Below are positions 1 to 8,558 of a stretch of DNA of 49,074 nt, piece after piece. This stretch comes from Rhodobacter sp. Lineage in GTDB: Bacteria > Pseudomonadota > Alphaproteobacteria > Rhodobacterales > Rhodobacteraceae. How positions within the stretch are numbered: position 1 is the stretch's first letter; every line of letters begins with the position of its first letter. Position numbers and translations under genes: made by a program. The DNA lies in NCBI GenBank assembly GCA_020250445.1, contig JADCEF010000060.1, positions 1 to 49,074 on the forward strand. Reading direction: 5' to 3'. Below the pieces are notes generated by a model. It saw only the letters and a program-made list of their open reading frames with translations. It was not told where the DNA came from and searched no databases.

Positions 1-2
1 TG

Positions 3-920
3 ATCGATGACGCCGATGAGGGCAACGACCGGCCTCTGCGGGGCGGTGCGCAGCCGGACCGGGCCCAATGGCTTGCAGCAATCGAAAAGATTGGCAGGGA
101 TGCCGGGTTTTTCCGGACCATGGGCAACCGGCACTGGGCAGTTTTCAGCGATACCGGTCCCGTTCTGCTGGTGACCTTTGAAACCGTCGCCGACATCCGG
201 CAGCGGAAGGGCGGCCTGCCGATGGGCTATGCCCTGGCCCGTGACCGCGGCTGGTCCGCCCTGTGCCTGATCGCCGATGGCCAGACCTGGTACCGCGACC
301 CCGCTGTCTATGACTTTTTCGACGGGCTGGTGGACACTGGCTTTTTTGAGGGGTTCGACCGGGTCGTGTTCTACGGGGCGGGGATGGGGGCCTATGCCGC
401 CTGCGCCTTTGCCGTGTCAGCGCCCGGTGCCACGGTGCTGGCACTGGCCCCGGTGGCCACGCTGGACCCCGCCCAGGCCGGATGGGACACCCGGTACGCC
501 CGGCAGCGCCGCCTGACCTTCACCGACCGCTACGGATATGCGCCCGACATGACCGAGGGCGCGGGCGACGTCTTTGTGGTCTTTGACCCGACCGAGCCGC
601 TGGATGCGATGCATGCGGCGCTGTTTGCCCGGCCCCATGTCACTGCGCTGCGCACCCGAAGGATCGGGGCGCAGGTGGAACAGGCGCTGGAGGGGATGCA
701 GCTTCTGACGCCGCTGATCACCGCCGCCTGCGAGGGCAGTCTGGACGCCCCCCTGTTCTACCAGCTGTTCCGCAAGCGGCGCAGCTATGGTCCCTATATC
801 GACAGGCTCACGGACCATCTGGAGACGACCGGCCGCCTTAACCTTGCGGCTGTGGCCTTGGGGAACGTCCTGTCACGCAGGACAGAGCCGAACCCGGCAC
901 TATTTGACGATGCCGGCTGA
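3..920 (+). CDS. Conserved Rhodobacterales protein labelled PAPS reductase (5' end outside window)
   Basis: The frame is open from the first bases of the window. The residues before the first Met at 120 (ending AAIEKIGRDAGFFRT) resemble the N-terminus of this family as I remember it, so the true start is upstream and position 120 is internal. The family is usually annotated 'phosphoadenosine phosphosulfate reductase' in Rhodobacteraceae, but I see no PAPS-binding or redox-Cys motif. The segment FYGAGMGAYAACAF looks like an alpha/beta-hydrolase elbow (G-x-G-x-G) with Ala in place of the nucleophilic Ser. The conserved blocks TDRYGYAPDMTEGAGDV and EPLDAMHAALF also fit the family. Function is unknown and the reductase label is doubtful. 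Confidence is high that it is a real gene and low for any enzymatic role. Confidence 0.85.
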   Translation: MDDADEGNDRPLRGGAQPDRAQWLAAIEKIGRDAGFFRTMGNRHWAVFSDTGPVLLVTFETVADIRQRKGGLPMGYALARDRGWSALCLIADGQTWYRDPAVYDFFDGLVDTGFFEGFDRVVFYGAGMGAYAACAFAVSAPGATVLALAPVATLDPAQAGWDTRYARQRRLTFTDRYGYAPDMTEGAGDVFVVFDPTEPLDAMHAALFARPHVTALRTRRIGAQVEQALEGMQLLTPLITAACEGSLDAPLFYQLFRKRRSYGPYIDRLTDHLETTGRLNLAAVALGNVLSRRTEPNPALFDDAG

Positions 921-1834
921 GACAGGCGTGCGACACGGCCGGAAGGTGATCACGCCAGGGTGCGGAAAGACCGTGCCTTCGACAGGGTCAGATTGACAGG
1001 AAAGGGTCAATCGGAAACCGCACAATGGCCAAAGCTGCCCTGAAGCTTGCCGGACTGTGCACCCCCCCCGGATTGTCGATTGCCGCAGGGTCACTTCGGC
1101 AGGGGCGGGGGTGGGCTTTTCCTTCGCCCCGGCACCGTCCGTGGCACCGGTGCCAATCCTGGGCGGTACGGCGTGTTTGCGGCAGCCGATGCAGCGACGT
1201 CCCCCTGTTTGCCGCCGGTCTGCATGCTGCGGAAGACCGGTTCGACGGTCTGCCATACCTCGCAACCGGTTGCCGCAACGCGGCTGTGATCAAGGGGCAG
1301 CCCCTGACCAGGGTCGATGATCCCACGGTTTTCGCATCCACCGCATTGAACCTCAATTCCGTTCTGATCGTTTCCGGTGCGGTTTCCTCCGAAACGGTGA
1401 CAGATGCCACGACACTGACCAACCCGTTCGGCAGCATTCTTTCAATCATTGCCTCCATTTACGGTCAGTATTTGACCATGGCAGCGCGGTCGGACAATGC
1501 CCCAGGCTTGTGCCTGCGCTTGATTGGCGAAGAGGGGTTCAGCGCCTCAGCCACCAGTTCCACCGGAACCGGAACCGGAACCGCAGTGCCTTATGGGCAG
1601 ACAGCCGATGCCGTATCCAATTCCGTCATCCCCATCAGGATGAACGTCCGGATGCTGGACCCTGCTCAGGCGGGGTAGCGTGCAACTGCGGTTCTGCGGC
1701 CCATGGCATAACCGGAATGAACGGCACGCCGACAGCACCGCGCCGCACCGTGTTTGGTTCTTGCGGTTGATTCCTTACGCTTTCTCTGACGCCGGTGAAG
1801 CGCCGCAGCCGCGCCGCCCGCCGCTTTTCCCGCC
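921..1834. other. Long intergenic region, possible decayed gene
   Basis: This is a 914-bp gap between the first gene and the end of ureG, which converge. The only candidate is the weak reading frame at 1025-1678. GC looks lower here than in the neighbours, and there are poly-C runs near 1062. I see no RNA gene or clear terminator. Confidence 0.6.
1025..1678 (+). pseudogene. Unrecognised open frame, possibly a decayed or frameshifted gene
   Basis: The frame encodes 217 residues. The first part (about 1025-1250) reads as low-quality, Arg/Pro-rich sequence after a run of nine C near 1062, as if out of frame. From about 1290 the frame looks protein-like, with hydrophobic and Ser/Thr-rich stretches (LNLNSVLIVSGAVSSETV, GSILSIIASIYGQYL) and a short GTGTGTA run. 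I do not recognise a family. It may be the 3' part of a lost secreted protein or chance. The gap is unusually long for this genome, which slightly favours a remnant. Confidence 0.25.
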
Positions 1835-2446
1835 CTACAGCCCCCCGTCCCGCCGCAGGAAGGCCACCACCTCTGCCACCCCCTGTCCCGACTTCAGACT
1901 GGCCATGACCAAGGGGCGCGCCCCGCGGGCGGCTTTGGCATCGCTTTCCAAGAGGGCGGGGTCAACACCGACGTAAGGGGCCAGGTCGATCTTGTTGATC
2001 ACCAGCAGGTCCGACCGCGTCACCCCCGGCCCGCGCTTGCGCGGAATGTCCTGCCCTGCGGCGGTGTCGATGACATAGATCGACAGGTCCGCCAATTCCG
2101 GGCTGAAGGTTGCGGCCAGATTGTCACCGCCGCTTTCGATCAGGATCACGTCCAGATCGGGGAAGGCGCGGTTCAGATCGGCCACCGCAGCCAGATTGAT
2201 GCTGGCGTCTTCGCGGATCGCGGTATGCGGACAGCCGCCGGTCTCCACGCCCCGGATACGCTCCAAAGGCAGGGCCTGCACGCGCATCAGATAATCGGCA
2301 TCCTCGCGCGTGTAGATGTCATTGGTGATCACCGCGACGGAAAAGTCGTCGCGCAGCGCGCGGCACAGCTGTTCGGTCAGGGTGGTCTTGCCGGCCCCCA
2401 CCGGGCCGCCGATGCCCACGCGCAGCGGGCCGTTGACAGAGCTCAT
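1835..2446 (-). CDS. ureG: Urease accessory GTPase UreG
   Basis: UreG is the SIMIBI-class GTPase that drives nickel insertion into apo-urease together with UreD, UreE and UreF. The 203-residue product has the P-loop GPVGAGKTT at residues 14-22, the metal-site motif [12 protein letters not shown] around 71-82, [15 protein letters not shown] near 104-118 and the [10 protein letters not shown] guanine-specificity motif at 151-160. The start at 2446 ([10 protein letters not shown]) matches family length. The frame continues open upstream, but that is the shadow of ureF. The ATG overlaps the ureF stop by 4 bases, so the two are translationally coupled. It is the last gene of the ureE-F-G block. 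Confidence 0.97.
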   Translation of the reverse strand: MSSVNGPLRVGIGGPVGAGKTTLTEQLCRALRDDFSVAVITNDIYTREDADYLMRVQALPLERIRGVETGGCPHTAIREDASINLAAVADLNRAFPDLDVILIESGGDNLAATFSPELADLSIYVIDTAAGQDIPRKRGPGVTRSDLLVINKIDLAPYVGVDPALLESDAKAARGARPLVMASLKSGQGVAEVVAFLRRDGGL

Positions 2447-3081
2447 GTGCGGAAAATCCTGACATTCATGGTTTCGTGGCGCATCGCGGCCAGATCGCTG
2501 CGCACCGCGCCCGATCCGATCCGGTCGATCCCGGCGCAGGCCGCGTCTTGGGCCACCTGCAGGATCACGGGGTGCAGCGCCGCCAGCACCGCCTGCCCTT
2601 CGGTCTGCCCCAGCGGCACAAAGCGGACCCCCGCCTGAACCAGGGCCGAGGCGAAGGCATGCAGATACAGTGCGGCAACGCGCGCCGCAGGCAGGCCAAG
2701 ATCCCGCGCCGCCGCCCCCAGCGCCACCGGATAGGGCATCGCCTTTTCCGCCCGCCCGGTCAGCGCCGCGATGGTCTGGCCCAGCGCGCGCCCCTGATCC
2801 AGCGTTTCCACCAGACGCTCGCCCGAGGCGGCAAGCGCCTGCGCCAGGGCGGCGAGATCTGCAAGGTCGGTCTCTGGCCGCAGGGCCTGCGCCAGCAGGA
2901 TGGCATCGGTCCGCCCTGCCCCTTCGGTCAGCACCGCAGCGATCCAGCACTGAAGCTGCGCGGCCGTCGTCACGTCGCCGTCAGAGATCGCCCATTCCAG
3001 CCCGTGCGAATAAGCGTAGCTGCCCGCCGGAAAGGCAGGCGACAGCCATTGTGTCAGACACAGAAGGGCAGCGTCCGTCAT
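2443..3081 (-). CDS. ureF: Urease accessory protein UreF
   Basis: UreF is an all-helical urease maturation factor that binds the UreD-urease complex and gates UreG GTPase activity. The 212-residue product carries the family N-terminus [24 protein letters not shown] and the later blocks [11 protein letters not shown] and [25 protein letters not shown]. Length is normal for UreF. It overlaps ureE at its start and ureG at its end by 4 bases each (ATGA), a tight translational unit in the cytoplasm. Confidence 0.96.
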   Translation of the reverse strand: MTDAALLCLTQWLSPAFPAGSYAYSHGLEWAISDGDVTTAAQLQCWIAAVLTEGAGRTDAILLAQALRPETDLADLAALAQALAASGERLVETLDQGRALGQTIAALTGRAEKAMPYPVALGAAARDLGLPAARVAALYLHAFASALVQAGVRFVPLGQTEGQAVLAALHPVILQVAQDAACAGIDRIGSGAVRSDLAAMRHETMNVRIFRT

Positions 3082-3629
3082 TCGGGGTCCGGAACCGTGT
3101 CCGGTTCCTCGGGGTGGCTGTGCCCGCCGTGGTGATGGACATGGCCGCGCCCCCGGGCATGACCGTGATCCCCGGCATCGCCGTGGTCATGGCCCAGGGT
3201 CCGGCCATGCCCATAGGCCCCGCCTTCGGGGATAAAGGGCTCCTGCGCCTCGGTCACGCCCGCGCCCAGCTGGCGCAGCATCGCCTCCAGCACATGATCG
3301 CGGCGGATCAGCAGGCGCCCGCCTTCGATCTGGCAGGGCGTGTGGCGGTTGCCGATGTGCCAGGCGATGCGCGGCAGGTCCCCCGTGACGATTAGGACCG
3401 GCTCTGCCGCCGCCTCAATCGCAACAAGACGGCCGTCAGACAACTCCAGCGCATCGCCATGGTCCAGGCTGGTGGTTTCGGGCAGATCGACAAGCACCGC
3501 CATGCCCCCCGCCGTCACCAGGCGGCGGCGGCGCAGGAAGCGCTCGTCATAGCCCAGGGTCACGCGGTCGGCCGCATCGGTCCAGTGCCCCTTGCGGTGG
3601 ATGTCATGGGCAATCGGAAGGTTGGTCAT
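3078..3629 (-). CDS. ureE: Urease accessory nickel metallochaperone UreE
   Basis: UreE binds nickel and delivers it to the UreG/F/D complex. The protein has the UreE N-terminal domain (VTLGYDERFLRRRRLVTAGG, LVDLPETTSLDHGDAL) and the central GNRHTPCQIEGGRLLIRRDHVLEAML block. It ends in a His-rich tail (HGRTLGHDHGDAGDHGHARG and HVHHHGGHSHPEE) typical of nickel-storing UreE. The ATG at 3629 is chosen over a GTG two codons upstream because GAGGAG sits 5 bases before it and overlaps that GTG. The stop overlaps the ureF start by 4 bases. Confidence 0.95.
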   Translation of the reverse strand: MTNLPIAHDIHRKGHWTDAADRVTLGYDERFLRRRRLVTAGGMAVLVDLPETTSLDHGDALELSDGRLVAIEAAAEPVLIVTGDLPRIAWHIGNRHTPCQIEGGRLLIRRDHVLEAMLRQLGAGVTEAQEPFIPEGGAYGHGRTLGHDHGDAGDHGHARGRGHVHHHGGHSHPEEPDTVPDPE

Positions 3630-4070
3630 GGCCACTCCTCAGCGCGCGAACAGGTCCGGGAAAGCGTAGCGTGCCAGGCGGTCGCGCGACAGCCCCATTG
3701 GCGTCAGTTTTCCATTATGGGTCGGGCTTTTCCTGATCTGGCCATCTCTGGCTGTCATTGTAACCCGCCACTTTAGCCGCTTGCGCGCAGTCGCCGGGGC
3801 ACGGTCGGTTGATCCCGGAAAAGTATCTGGCAAGAATCACATCTCAACATGCGTTACCCTGGGAAGACATGTCTTTCCTGTCGGATGTATCGGCGTCCGG
3901 CGCGGGACTGGCCCTTGCCTGCGGGCTTGATCCCTTCGGCAATCGGACGACCCTGCGCCCCCTCCCCCCCGAGGTTCACTGTCCGGGTCCTCTGGCAGCG
4001 CCAGCCGGTCTGATCGCGCCATGGCGGCAAAACTCCCGCATCATGGGCATCGCAGCCTTTCCCTCCCGCC
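3630..4070. other. Gap between ureC and ureE with a possible gene remnant
   Basis: The gap is 441 bp. On the minus strand a short open frame, ATG at 3698, ends at 3639 and reads MGLSRDRLARYAFPDLFAR. Its TGA overlaps the GAGGAG ribosome-binding site of ureE, so it could be a translationally coupled small ORF or the 3' end of a lost gene. I recognise no family. The rest (3700-4070) shows no convincing coding sequence. Many alphaproteobacterial urease operons carry small unrelated ORFs between structural and accessory genes. Confidence 0.4.
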
Positions 4071-5780
4071 TCAGAACAGAAAGTACCGCTGTGCCAGCGG
4101 CAGTTCCCGCGCGGGTTCGCAGGTCAGCAGTTCGCCATCGGCGCGCACCTCGTAGGTCTCAGAGTTCACCTCGATCTGCGGGGTGGCGCTGTTGTGGATC
4201 ATGTCGGATTTGCCGATGCCGCGCGTGCCGCTGACGGCCAGGGTTTCCTTGGCCAGCCCGTACTTGCCCCGCACCCCGTCGGCCTGGGCGGCGGCACTGA
4301 CAAAGACCACGGCGGATCGTTCCACCGACCGCCCGAATGCCCCGAACATGGGGCGCGTGTAGACCGGCTGCGGCGTGGGGATGCTGGCGTTGGGGTCACC
4401 CATCTGCGCGCACACAATGGTGCCGCCGATCAGCACCATATCGGGTTTGGCCCCGAAAAAGGCGGGCGACCACAGCACAAGGTCGGCGCGTTTGCCCTCG
4501 GTCACACTGCCGATATGGGCCGACAGGCCATGCGCGATGGCCGGGTTGATGGTGTATTTCGCGACATAACGCTTCACGCGGACATTGTCGTTCGCCCCGG
4601 TTTCCCCGGCCAGCCGCCCGCGCTGGACCTTCATCTTGTGCGCGGTCTGCCAGGTGCGGGTGATGACCTCGCCCACCCGTCCCATGGCCTGACTGTCCGA
4701 CGACAGGATCGAAAACGCCCCCATGTCATGCAGGATGTCTTCGGCCGCGATGGTTTCGCGCCGGATGCGGCTTTCGGCAAAGGCGACATCTTCGGGGATC
4801 GATCTGTCCAGGTGATGGCAGACCATCAGCATATCGAGGTGTTCCTCGATGGTATTGACCGTATAGGGCATCGTCGGGTTGGTCGAACTGGGGATCACGT
4901 TCTGCGATGCCACCACCTTGATGATGTCCGGCGCATGGCCCCCGCCCGCCCCTTCGGTGTGAAAGGCGTGGATGGTGCGACCCGCAATCGCGGCCAGAGT
5001 GTTTTCCACGAAACCGGATTCATTGAGCGTGTCGGTGTGGATCATCACCTGCACGTCCATCGCATCAGCCACCGTCAGGCAGCAGTCGATGGCGCCGGGC
5101 GTGGTGCCCCAATCCTCGTGCAGTTTCAGCGCACAGGCCCCGGCGCGCACCTGTTCCTCCAGCCCCGCAGGAAGGCTGGCGTTGCCCTTGCCCGCAAAGG
5201 CCAGGTTCATCGGAAAGGCATCTGCCGCCTGCATCATCCGCATGATGTGCCAGGGCCCCGGCGTGCAGGTGGTGGCCAGCGTGCCATGCGCAGGCCCGGT
5301 GCCGCCGCCCAGCATGGTGGTAAGGCCGGAATGCAGGGCATCCTCGATCTGCTGGGGGCAGATGAAATGGATATGCGCATCCATGCCCCCGGCAGTGAGT
5401 ATCCGCCCCTCGCCCGCGATGATCTCGGTCCCCGGGCCGATGATGATGGTGACATTGGGCTGGGTGTCGGGATTGCCCGCCTTGCCGATCTTGCAGATGC
5501 GCCCGTCGCGCAGGCCGACATCGGCCTTGTAGATGCCCGAATGGTCCAGGATCAGCGCATTGGTGATCACCGTATCCGCCGCCCCGCCCGCGCGCGGAAC
5601 CTGGCTTTGCCCCATGCCGTCGCGGATCACCTTGCCGCCACCGAACTTCACCTCTTCGCCATAGGTCGTGAGGTCTTTCTCGACCTCGATGATCAGGTCG
5701 GTATCGCCCAGCCGCACCCGGTCGCCCGTGGTCGGGCCGTACATGTCGGCATAGGTGGCGCGGGATATACGGGCGGGCAT
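4071..5780 (-). CDS. ureC: Urease subunit alpha (catalytic)
   Basis: UreC is the catalytic subunit of cytoplasmic urease, hydrolysing urea to ammonia and carbamate at a di-nickel centre. The 569-residue protein starts [20 protein letters not shown] and has the nickel-ligand and active-site motifs [24 protein letters not shown] (carbamylated Lys), [34 protein letters not shown] (flap) and [14 protein letters not shown] (Asp ligand). The ATG at 5780 is preceded by AGGAG 7 bases upstream. The open frame continues further upstream but without homology. It is separated from ureB by two unrelated genes and a structured gap, so it probably needs its own promoter. Confidence 0.98.
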   Translation of the reverse strand: MPARISRATYADMYGPTTGDRVRLGDTDLIIEVEKDLTTYGEEVKFGGGKVIRDGMGQSQVPRAGGAADTVITNALILDHSGIYKADVGLRDGRICKIGKAGNPDTQPNVTIIIGPGTEIIAGEGRILTAGGMDAHIHFICPQQIEDALHSGLTTMLGGGTGPAHGTLATTCTPGPWHIMRMMQAADAFPMNLAFAGKGNASLPAGLEEQVRAGACALKLHEDWGTTPGAIDCCLTVADAMDVQVMIHTDTLNESGFVENTLAAIAGRTIHAFHTEGAGGGHAPDIIKVVASQNVIPSSTNPTMPYTVNTIEEHLDMLMVCHHLDRSIPEDVAFAESRIRRETIAAEDILHDMGAFSILSSDSQAMGRVGEVITRTWQTAHKMKVQRGRLAGETGANDNVRVKRYVAKYTINPAIAHGLSAHIGSVTEGKRADLVLWSPAFFGAKPDMVLIGGTIVCAQMGDPNASIPTPQPVYTRPMFGAFGRSVERSAVVFVSAAAQADGVRGKYGLAKETLAVSGTRGIGKSDMIHNSATPQIEVNSETYEVRADGELLTCEPARELPLAQRYFLF

Positions 5781-5859
5781 GTTAAACTCCTGTTTTGATA
5801 ACAGAAAATAGTGCCCCGATCGCTGCGCCTCTTGGCTTGAATCGGGCGTGCATTTGAGG

Positions 5860-5928
5860 GCGCAAGAACGTGTGAAAAATGGCGTGCGCACTGCGGACCG
5901 CGTCCGCGCCATTTTGGGAGCGCAAGAA
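5860..5928. repeat. Inverted repeat flanked by direct repeats upstream of ureC
   Basis: A perfect 9-bp inverted repeat AAAATGGCG (5876-5884) / CGCCATTTT (5907-5915) lies inside two direct copies of GCGCAAGAA (5860-5868 and 5920-5928). It is 80 bp upstream of the ureC start. It could be a regulator-binding region for ureC, or a very small insertion with its target duplication. The sequence alone does not decide between these. Confidence 0.4.
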
Positions 5929-6119
5929 TGATGATCTCCGATTTGCTGCAACTCGCATTATGTTGCTTCCTTATCTACCGCGCCAAGTCTCGTGACGACC
6001 GCGTGGAAGCTATAGCTACGGCAGCCGTTATCATGGTTCGTTTCTGCGGACTGTGACCTGATCGGGCAGGCATCGGTTTCTCCCTGGTCTGGCTATCGCA
6101 ACGCCTGGCATCATGTGCC

Positions 6120-6376
6120 CGGACCGATAAGGTCACGCTCCGGTGGAGCGTGGCCCGGTCCGTTGCCCGAAGGCGCAAGCCGCAGGGCAAGGGGGGTTGG
6201 GCCGGGGATACGGCCCGTAAATCAGGCCGCGCCTGCCTGGGCGGGCGCGGAACGCGCCTGCCAAGGGGGTGATGAGCGATCAGAAATCGTCCGGTGGACG
6301 ATTTCCGCGAAGAACGCCGCGCCCGTGGCGCGGCCGGGTGGCAGGCGCGGCCTGATTTGTCGACGGACAAATCAGG
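6120..6376. repeat. Dense array of five hairpins (intergenic structured element)
   Basis: Five perfect or near-perfect inverted repeats are packed in about 257 bp. They are: (1) CGGACC 6120-6125 with GGTCCG 6157-6162, enclosing ACGCTCC-GGT-GGAGCGT at 6135-6151. (2) TTGCCC 6163-6168 with GGGCAA 6185-6190, enclosing GGC-GCAA-GCC. (3) A 19-bp perfect pair, 6219-6237 with 6340-6358. (4) Nested within it, GAAATCGTCC-GGT-GGACGATTTC at 6283-6305. (5) CCTGATTTGTC-GACG-GACAAATCAGG at 6351-6376. The order and density suggest a mobile or dispersed repeat, or a structured RNA, rather than a simple terminator. Confidence 0.7.
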
Positions 6377-6570
6377 CAAGACGCAGATTGCACCCGGACG
6401 CGCCAAGTGCATTAAGAGCATTTTGACACGCCGGCAACTTCCTGACTGCTGACACGGTGCAGTACAGCGGGAGCAATCGACGGCTATTTGAGATGCATGG
6501 CCGTGTGGAACCGTCACGCTGCCACGTTCATCAGGTTCAGAACACCGGCGTGCCTTCGGGCAGGAAGCCA

Positions 6571-6966
6571 TCACACCCGGAACCTCTCATCCACCTCCAC
6601 CCCCAGGGCGGTCGCCAGCGCGTTGGTCTGGCTGGCCATCGCGATCACCGCCAGCGCCTCGGCGTGCTGCGCGTCGGTCAGGCCCCTGGCGCGGGCGGCG
6701 GCGGTGTGGGAATGGATGCAATAGCCGCAGCCATTGGTCACAGACACGGCGATGTAGATCAGCTCCTTGGTCAGCGGGTCCAGCGTGCCCGGCCCCATCA
6801 CCTGCTGCAACCTGTCCCAGGTGGCGCGCAGCAGGGCGGGGTCAGCGGCCAGTGCGCGCCAGAAATGATTAATGTAGTCAGTCCCCCGTGCCGCCCGTAT
6901 CTCTGCAAAAACGGCAAGGGCCTCTGCCCCCGCCGCCTCGTCCGGCAGGATCGGAACAACCGCCAT
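6571..6966 (-). CDS. AhpD-like carboxymuconolactone decarboxylase family protein
   Basis: A 131-residue protein of the AhpD/CMD fold. The redox motif NGCGYCIHSHTAAAR (Cys80-x-x-Cys83 with His87) is the alkylhydroperoxidase-type CxxC-xxxH centre, suggesting a thiol peroxidase-like activity. The upstream helix ADPALLRATWDRLQQVM also fits the family. Its start codon overlaps the stop of the cyclase-family gene as TGATG, so the two are coupled. It has no known role in urease maturation. The pair sits inside the urease cluster, between ureB and ureC. Substrate unknown. Confidence 0.9.
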   Translation of the reverse strand: MAVVPILPDEAAGAEALAVFAEIRAARGTDYINHFWRALAADPALLRATWDRLQQVMGPGTLDPLTKELIYIAVSVTNGCGYCIHSHTAAARARGLTDAQHAEALAVIAMASQTNALATALGVEVDERFRV

Positions 6967-7781
6967 CAGATCACCGCCAGCACGCGTGCCGGTCCACCCG
7001 TTCCGCCCCGGTGCTTTGGCGCGCCCACAAACACCGTGGCCCCGGCGGCAGGCAAGCCGTCCAGCCCGGCAAGGTTTTCAATCCCGTACCGGCCCGAGGG
7101 CAGCCAGGATGTATGCACCGCGAAATCCGCCGAATTGCCGGGGTCAAGCGACAGCGTATCGGTGCCGATCGCGGCAACGCCCGCTTCGGCCAGCAGATCG
7201 GTCGCGGCTTTGGAGAAGCCCGGAAAGGCGAATGCGCCGTCCGGCGTGTTGCGGTAGGATGGATCGCCCACCTTTGCCGCCCAGCCCGAATTGAACGCCA
7301 CCAGCGCGCCTGCCGGAATGGCGCCGTTGGCGCTGATCCATTTTTCGATGTCGTCAGGGTCCAGCACGGCATTGGCATCCTGCGCCGCCTTGTCCTTGAT
7401 GTCGATCAGCACCAGGGGCAGGACCAGGTTCTGCGGGTCCAGCTCATCCACCGAGGTGCCGTCGGCGGTGAAATGCAGCGGCGTGTCGATATGGGTTCCG
7501 GTGTGTTCAAGGATCGTCAGCTTGAACAGCTGATAGCCCGAGTCGGCAAACTTCACCGCCGGTTCATAGATGATGCCGGGCGTGCCGCCGAAGGTGGGAA
7601 AACTGCCGTCATAGGTATGGGTCAGATCAGCCACCTTACCGGTGGACTGCGCCATGGCCGGGCGCGCGGCGGTCAGACCAGCCGCAACGCTGACGACCCC
7701 CGCAGCGGCGGCACCCCGGAACAGGGACCGCCGCGACAGCATCGTGGCTTTGACAGTCTCGATCACACAGGCATGGCACAT
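6966..7781 (-). CDS. Tat-exported cyclase-family (kynurenine formamidase-like) hydrolase
   Basis: The 271-residue product starts with a twin-arginine signal (SRRSLF at 16-21, hydrophobic stretch to about 39, probable cleavage after PAMA at 44), so it is probably periplasmic. The mature part belongs to the cyclase/KynB fold, with the metal-binding motif HTGTHIDTPLHF at 93-104. Members hydrolyse amides or lactones such as N-formylkynurenine or isatin. The substrate here cannot be told. The leading MCHACVIETVKAT before the Tat motif contains two Cys and may not be translated if a downstream ATG at residue 14 is used. It is followed by the AhpD-like gene with a one-base overlap. Confidence 0.9.
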   Translation of the reverse strand: MCHACVIETVKATMLSRRSLFRGAAAAGVVSVAAGLTAARPAMAQSTGKVADLTHTYDGSFPTFGGTPGIIYEPAVKFADSGYQLFKLTILEHTGTHIDTPLHFTADGTSVDELDPQNLVLPLVLIDIKDKAAQDANAVLDPDDIEKWISANGAIPAGALVAFNSGWAAKVGDPSYRNTPDGAFAFPGFSKAATDLLAEAGVAAIGTDTLSLDPGNSADFAVHTSWLPSGRYGIENLAGLDGLPAAGATVFVGAPKHRGGTGGPARVLAVI

Positions 7782-7916
7782 GGCAAAGTCCTTCCGGATT
7801 GGTGGCCGCCCTTGCGGCAGCGAAAAGGATCAGATCAAGCGCACCCGAGGCGCCGGGACAAGCGTTGCAAGCGGCCCGGGTTCCGTCAAGGATGTTAAGC
7901 GCGGCGCAGCCGCTGA

Positions 7917-8237
7917 CTACGGTCCTTTCCTGTCAAGATCGCCCATCACCGCCTTGTTGAAGCCGAAGACCCGCCGCAGCCCGCGGTAGGGCACCAGCCG
8001 CACCTCGCGCATCTGACCCGGTTCAAACCGCATGGCGGTGCCCGCGGGCAGATCCAGCCGCATGCCGTCGGCTGCGGCCCGGTCAAAGGCCAGTCCGGGA
8101 TTGCATTCGGCGAAATGGTAGTGGCTGCCTACCTGAATTGGCCGGTCGCCCGTATTGGCCACCAGAAGCGTCACAGCTTCCGCACCTGCGTTCAATTCAA
8201 TGACGCCTTCTGCGGGAAAAACCTCTCCAGGGATCAT
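7917..8237 (-). CDS. ureB: Urease subunit beta
   Basis: This is a structural, non-catalytic urease subunit of 106 residues. The family hallmarks [56 protein letters not shown] and [10 protein letters not shown] are all present. AAGGG lies 7 bases before the ATG at 8237. It follows ureA by 11 bp and is followed by a 135-bp gap before the cyclase-family gene, which breaks the usual ureA-B-C continuity. Confidence 0.97.
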   Translation of the reverse strand: MIPGEVFPAEGVIELNAGAEAVTLLVANTGDRPIQVGSHYHFAECNPGLAFDRAAADGMRLDLPAGTAMRFEPGQMREVRLVPYRGLRRVFGFNKAVMGDLDRKGP

Positions 8238-8248
8238 GGCGCGCCCTT

Positions 8249-8551
8249 TCAGCGGATCGGATGATGGACGGTCACCAGCTTGGTCCCGTCGGGAAAGGTC
8301 GCTTCCACCTGAACATCACGGATCATCCCGGCAATCCCGGACATGCACTGATCGGCCGAAACCACATGCGCGCCCGCCTCCATCAGGTCGGCCACCGAGC
8401 GGCCGTCGCGCGCGCCTTCCACCACAAAGTCGGTGATCAGCGCGATGGCTTCGGGATGATTGAGCTTCACGCCGCGCGCCAGGCGCCCGCGCGCCACCAT
8501 CGCCGCCAGGCTGATCAGCAGCTTGTCCTTTTCACGGGGGGTCAGGTTCAT
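8249..8551 (-). CDS. ureA: Urease subunit gamma
   Basis: This small structural subunit of urease is 100 residues long, starting [22 protein letters not shown] and containing the conserved [21 protein letters not shown] and [20 protein letters not shown] blocks. The ATG at 8551 has GAGGA just upstream, and that site overlaps the ureD stop. An in-frame upstream Met at 8575 would overlap ureD and is not conserved. Together with UreB and UreC it forms the alpha-beta-gamma trimer that assembles into the cytoplasmic enzyme. Confidence 0.97.
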   Translation of the reverse strand: MNLTPREKDKLLISLAAMVARGRLARGVKLNHPEAIALITDFVVEGARDGRSVADLMEAGAHVVSADQCMSGIAGMIRDVQVEATFPDGTKLVTVHHPIR

Positions 8552-8558
8552 TGCATCC

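Larger units (their letters stand above)
5781..6570. other. Long non-coding gap between the AhpD-like gene and ureC
   Basis: This is 790 bp with no convincing gene. The minus-strand frame at 5975-6574 is Arg/Ser/Pro-rich noise over hairpins. The gap holds the inverted/direct repeat at 5860-5928 and the hairpin array at 6120-6376, both listed separately. Any promoter for a ureC-E-F-G unit would lie here. Confidence 0.6.

Noticed and set aside
5975-6574. A 199-codon minus-strand frame before ureC
   Set aside because: It translates the hairpin array and has no domain-like pattern.
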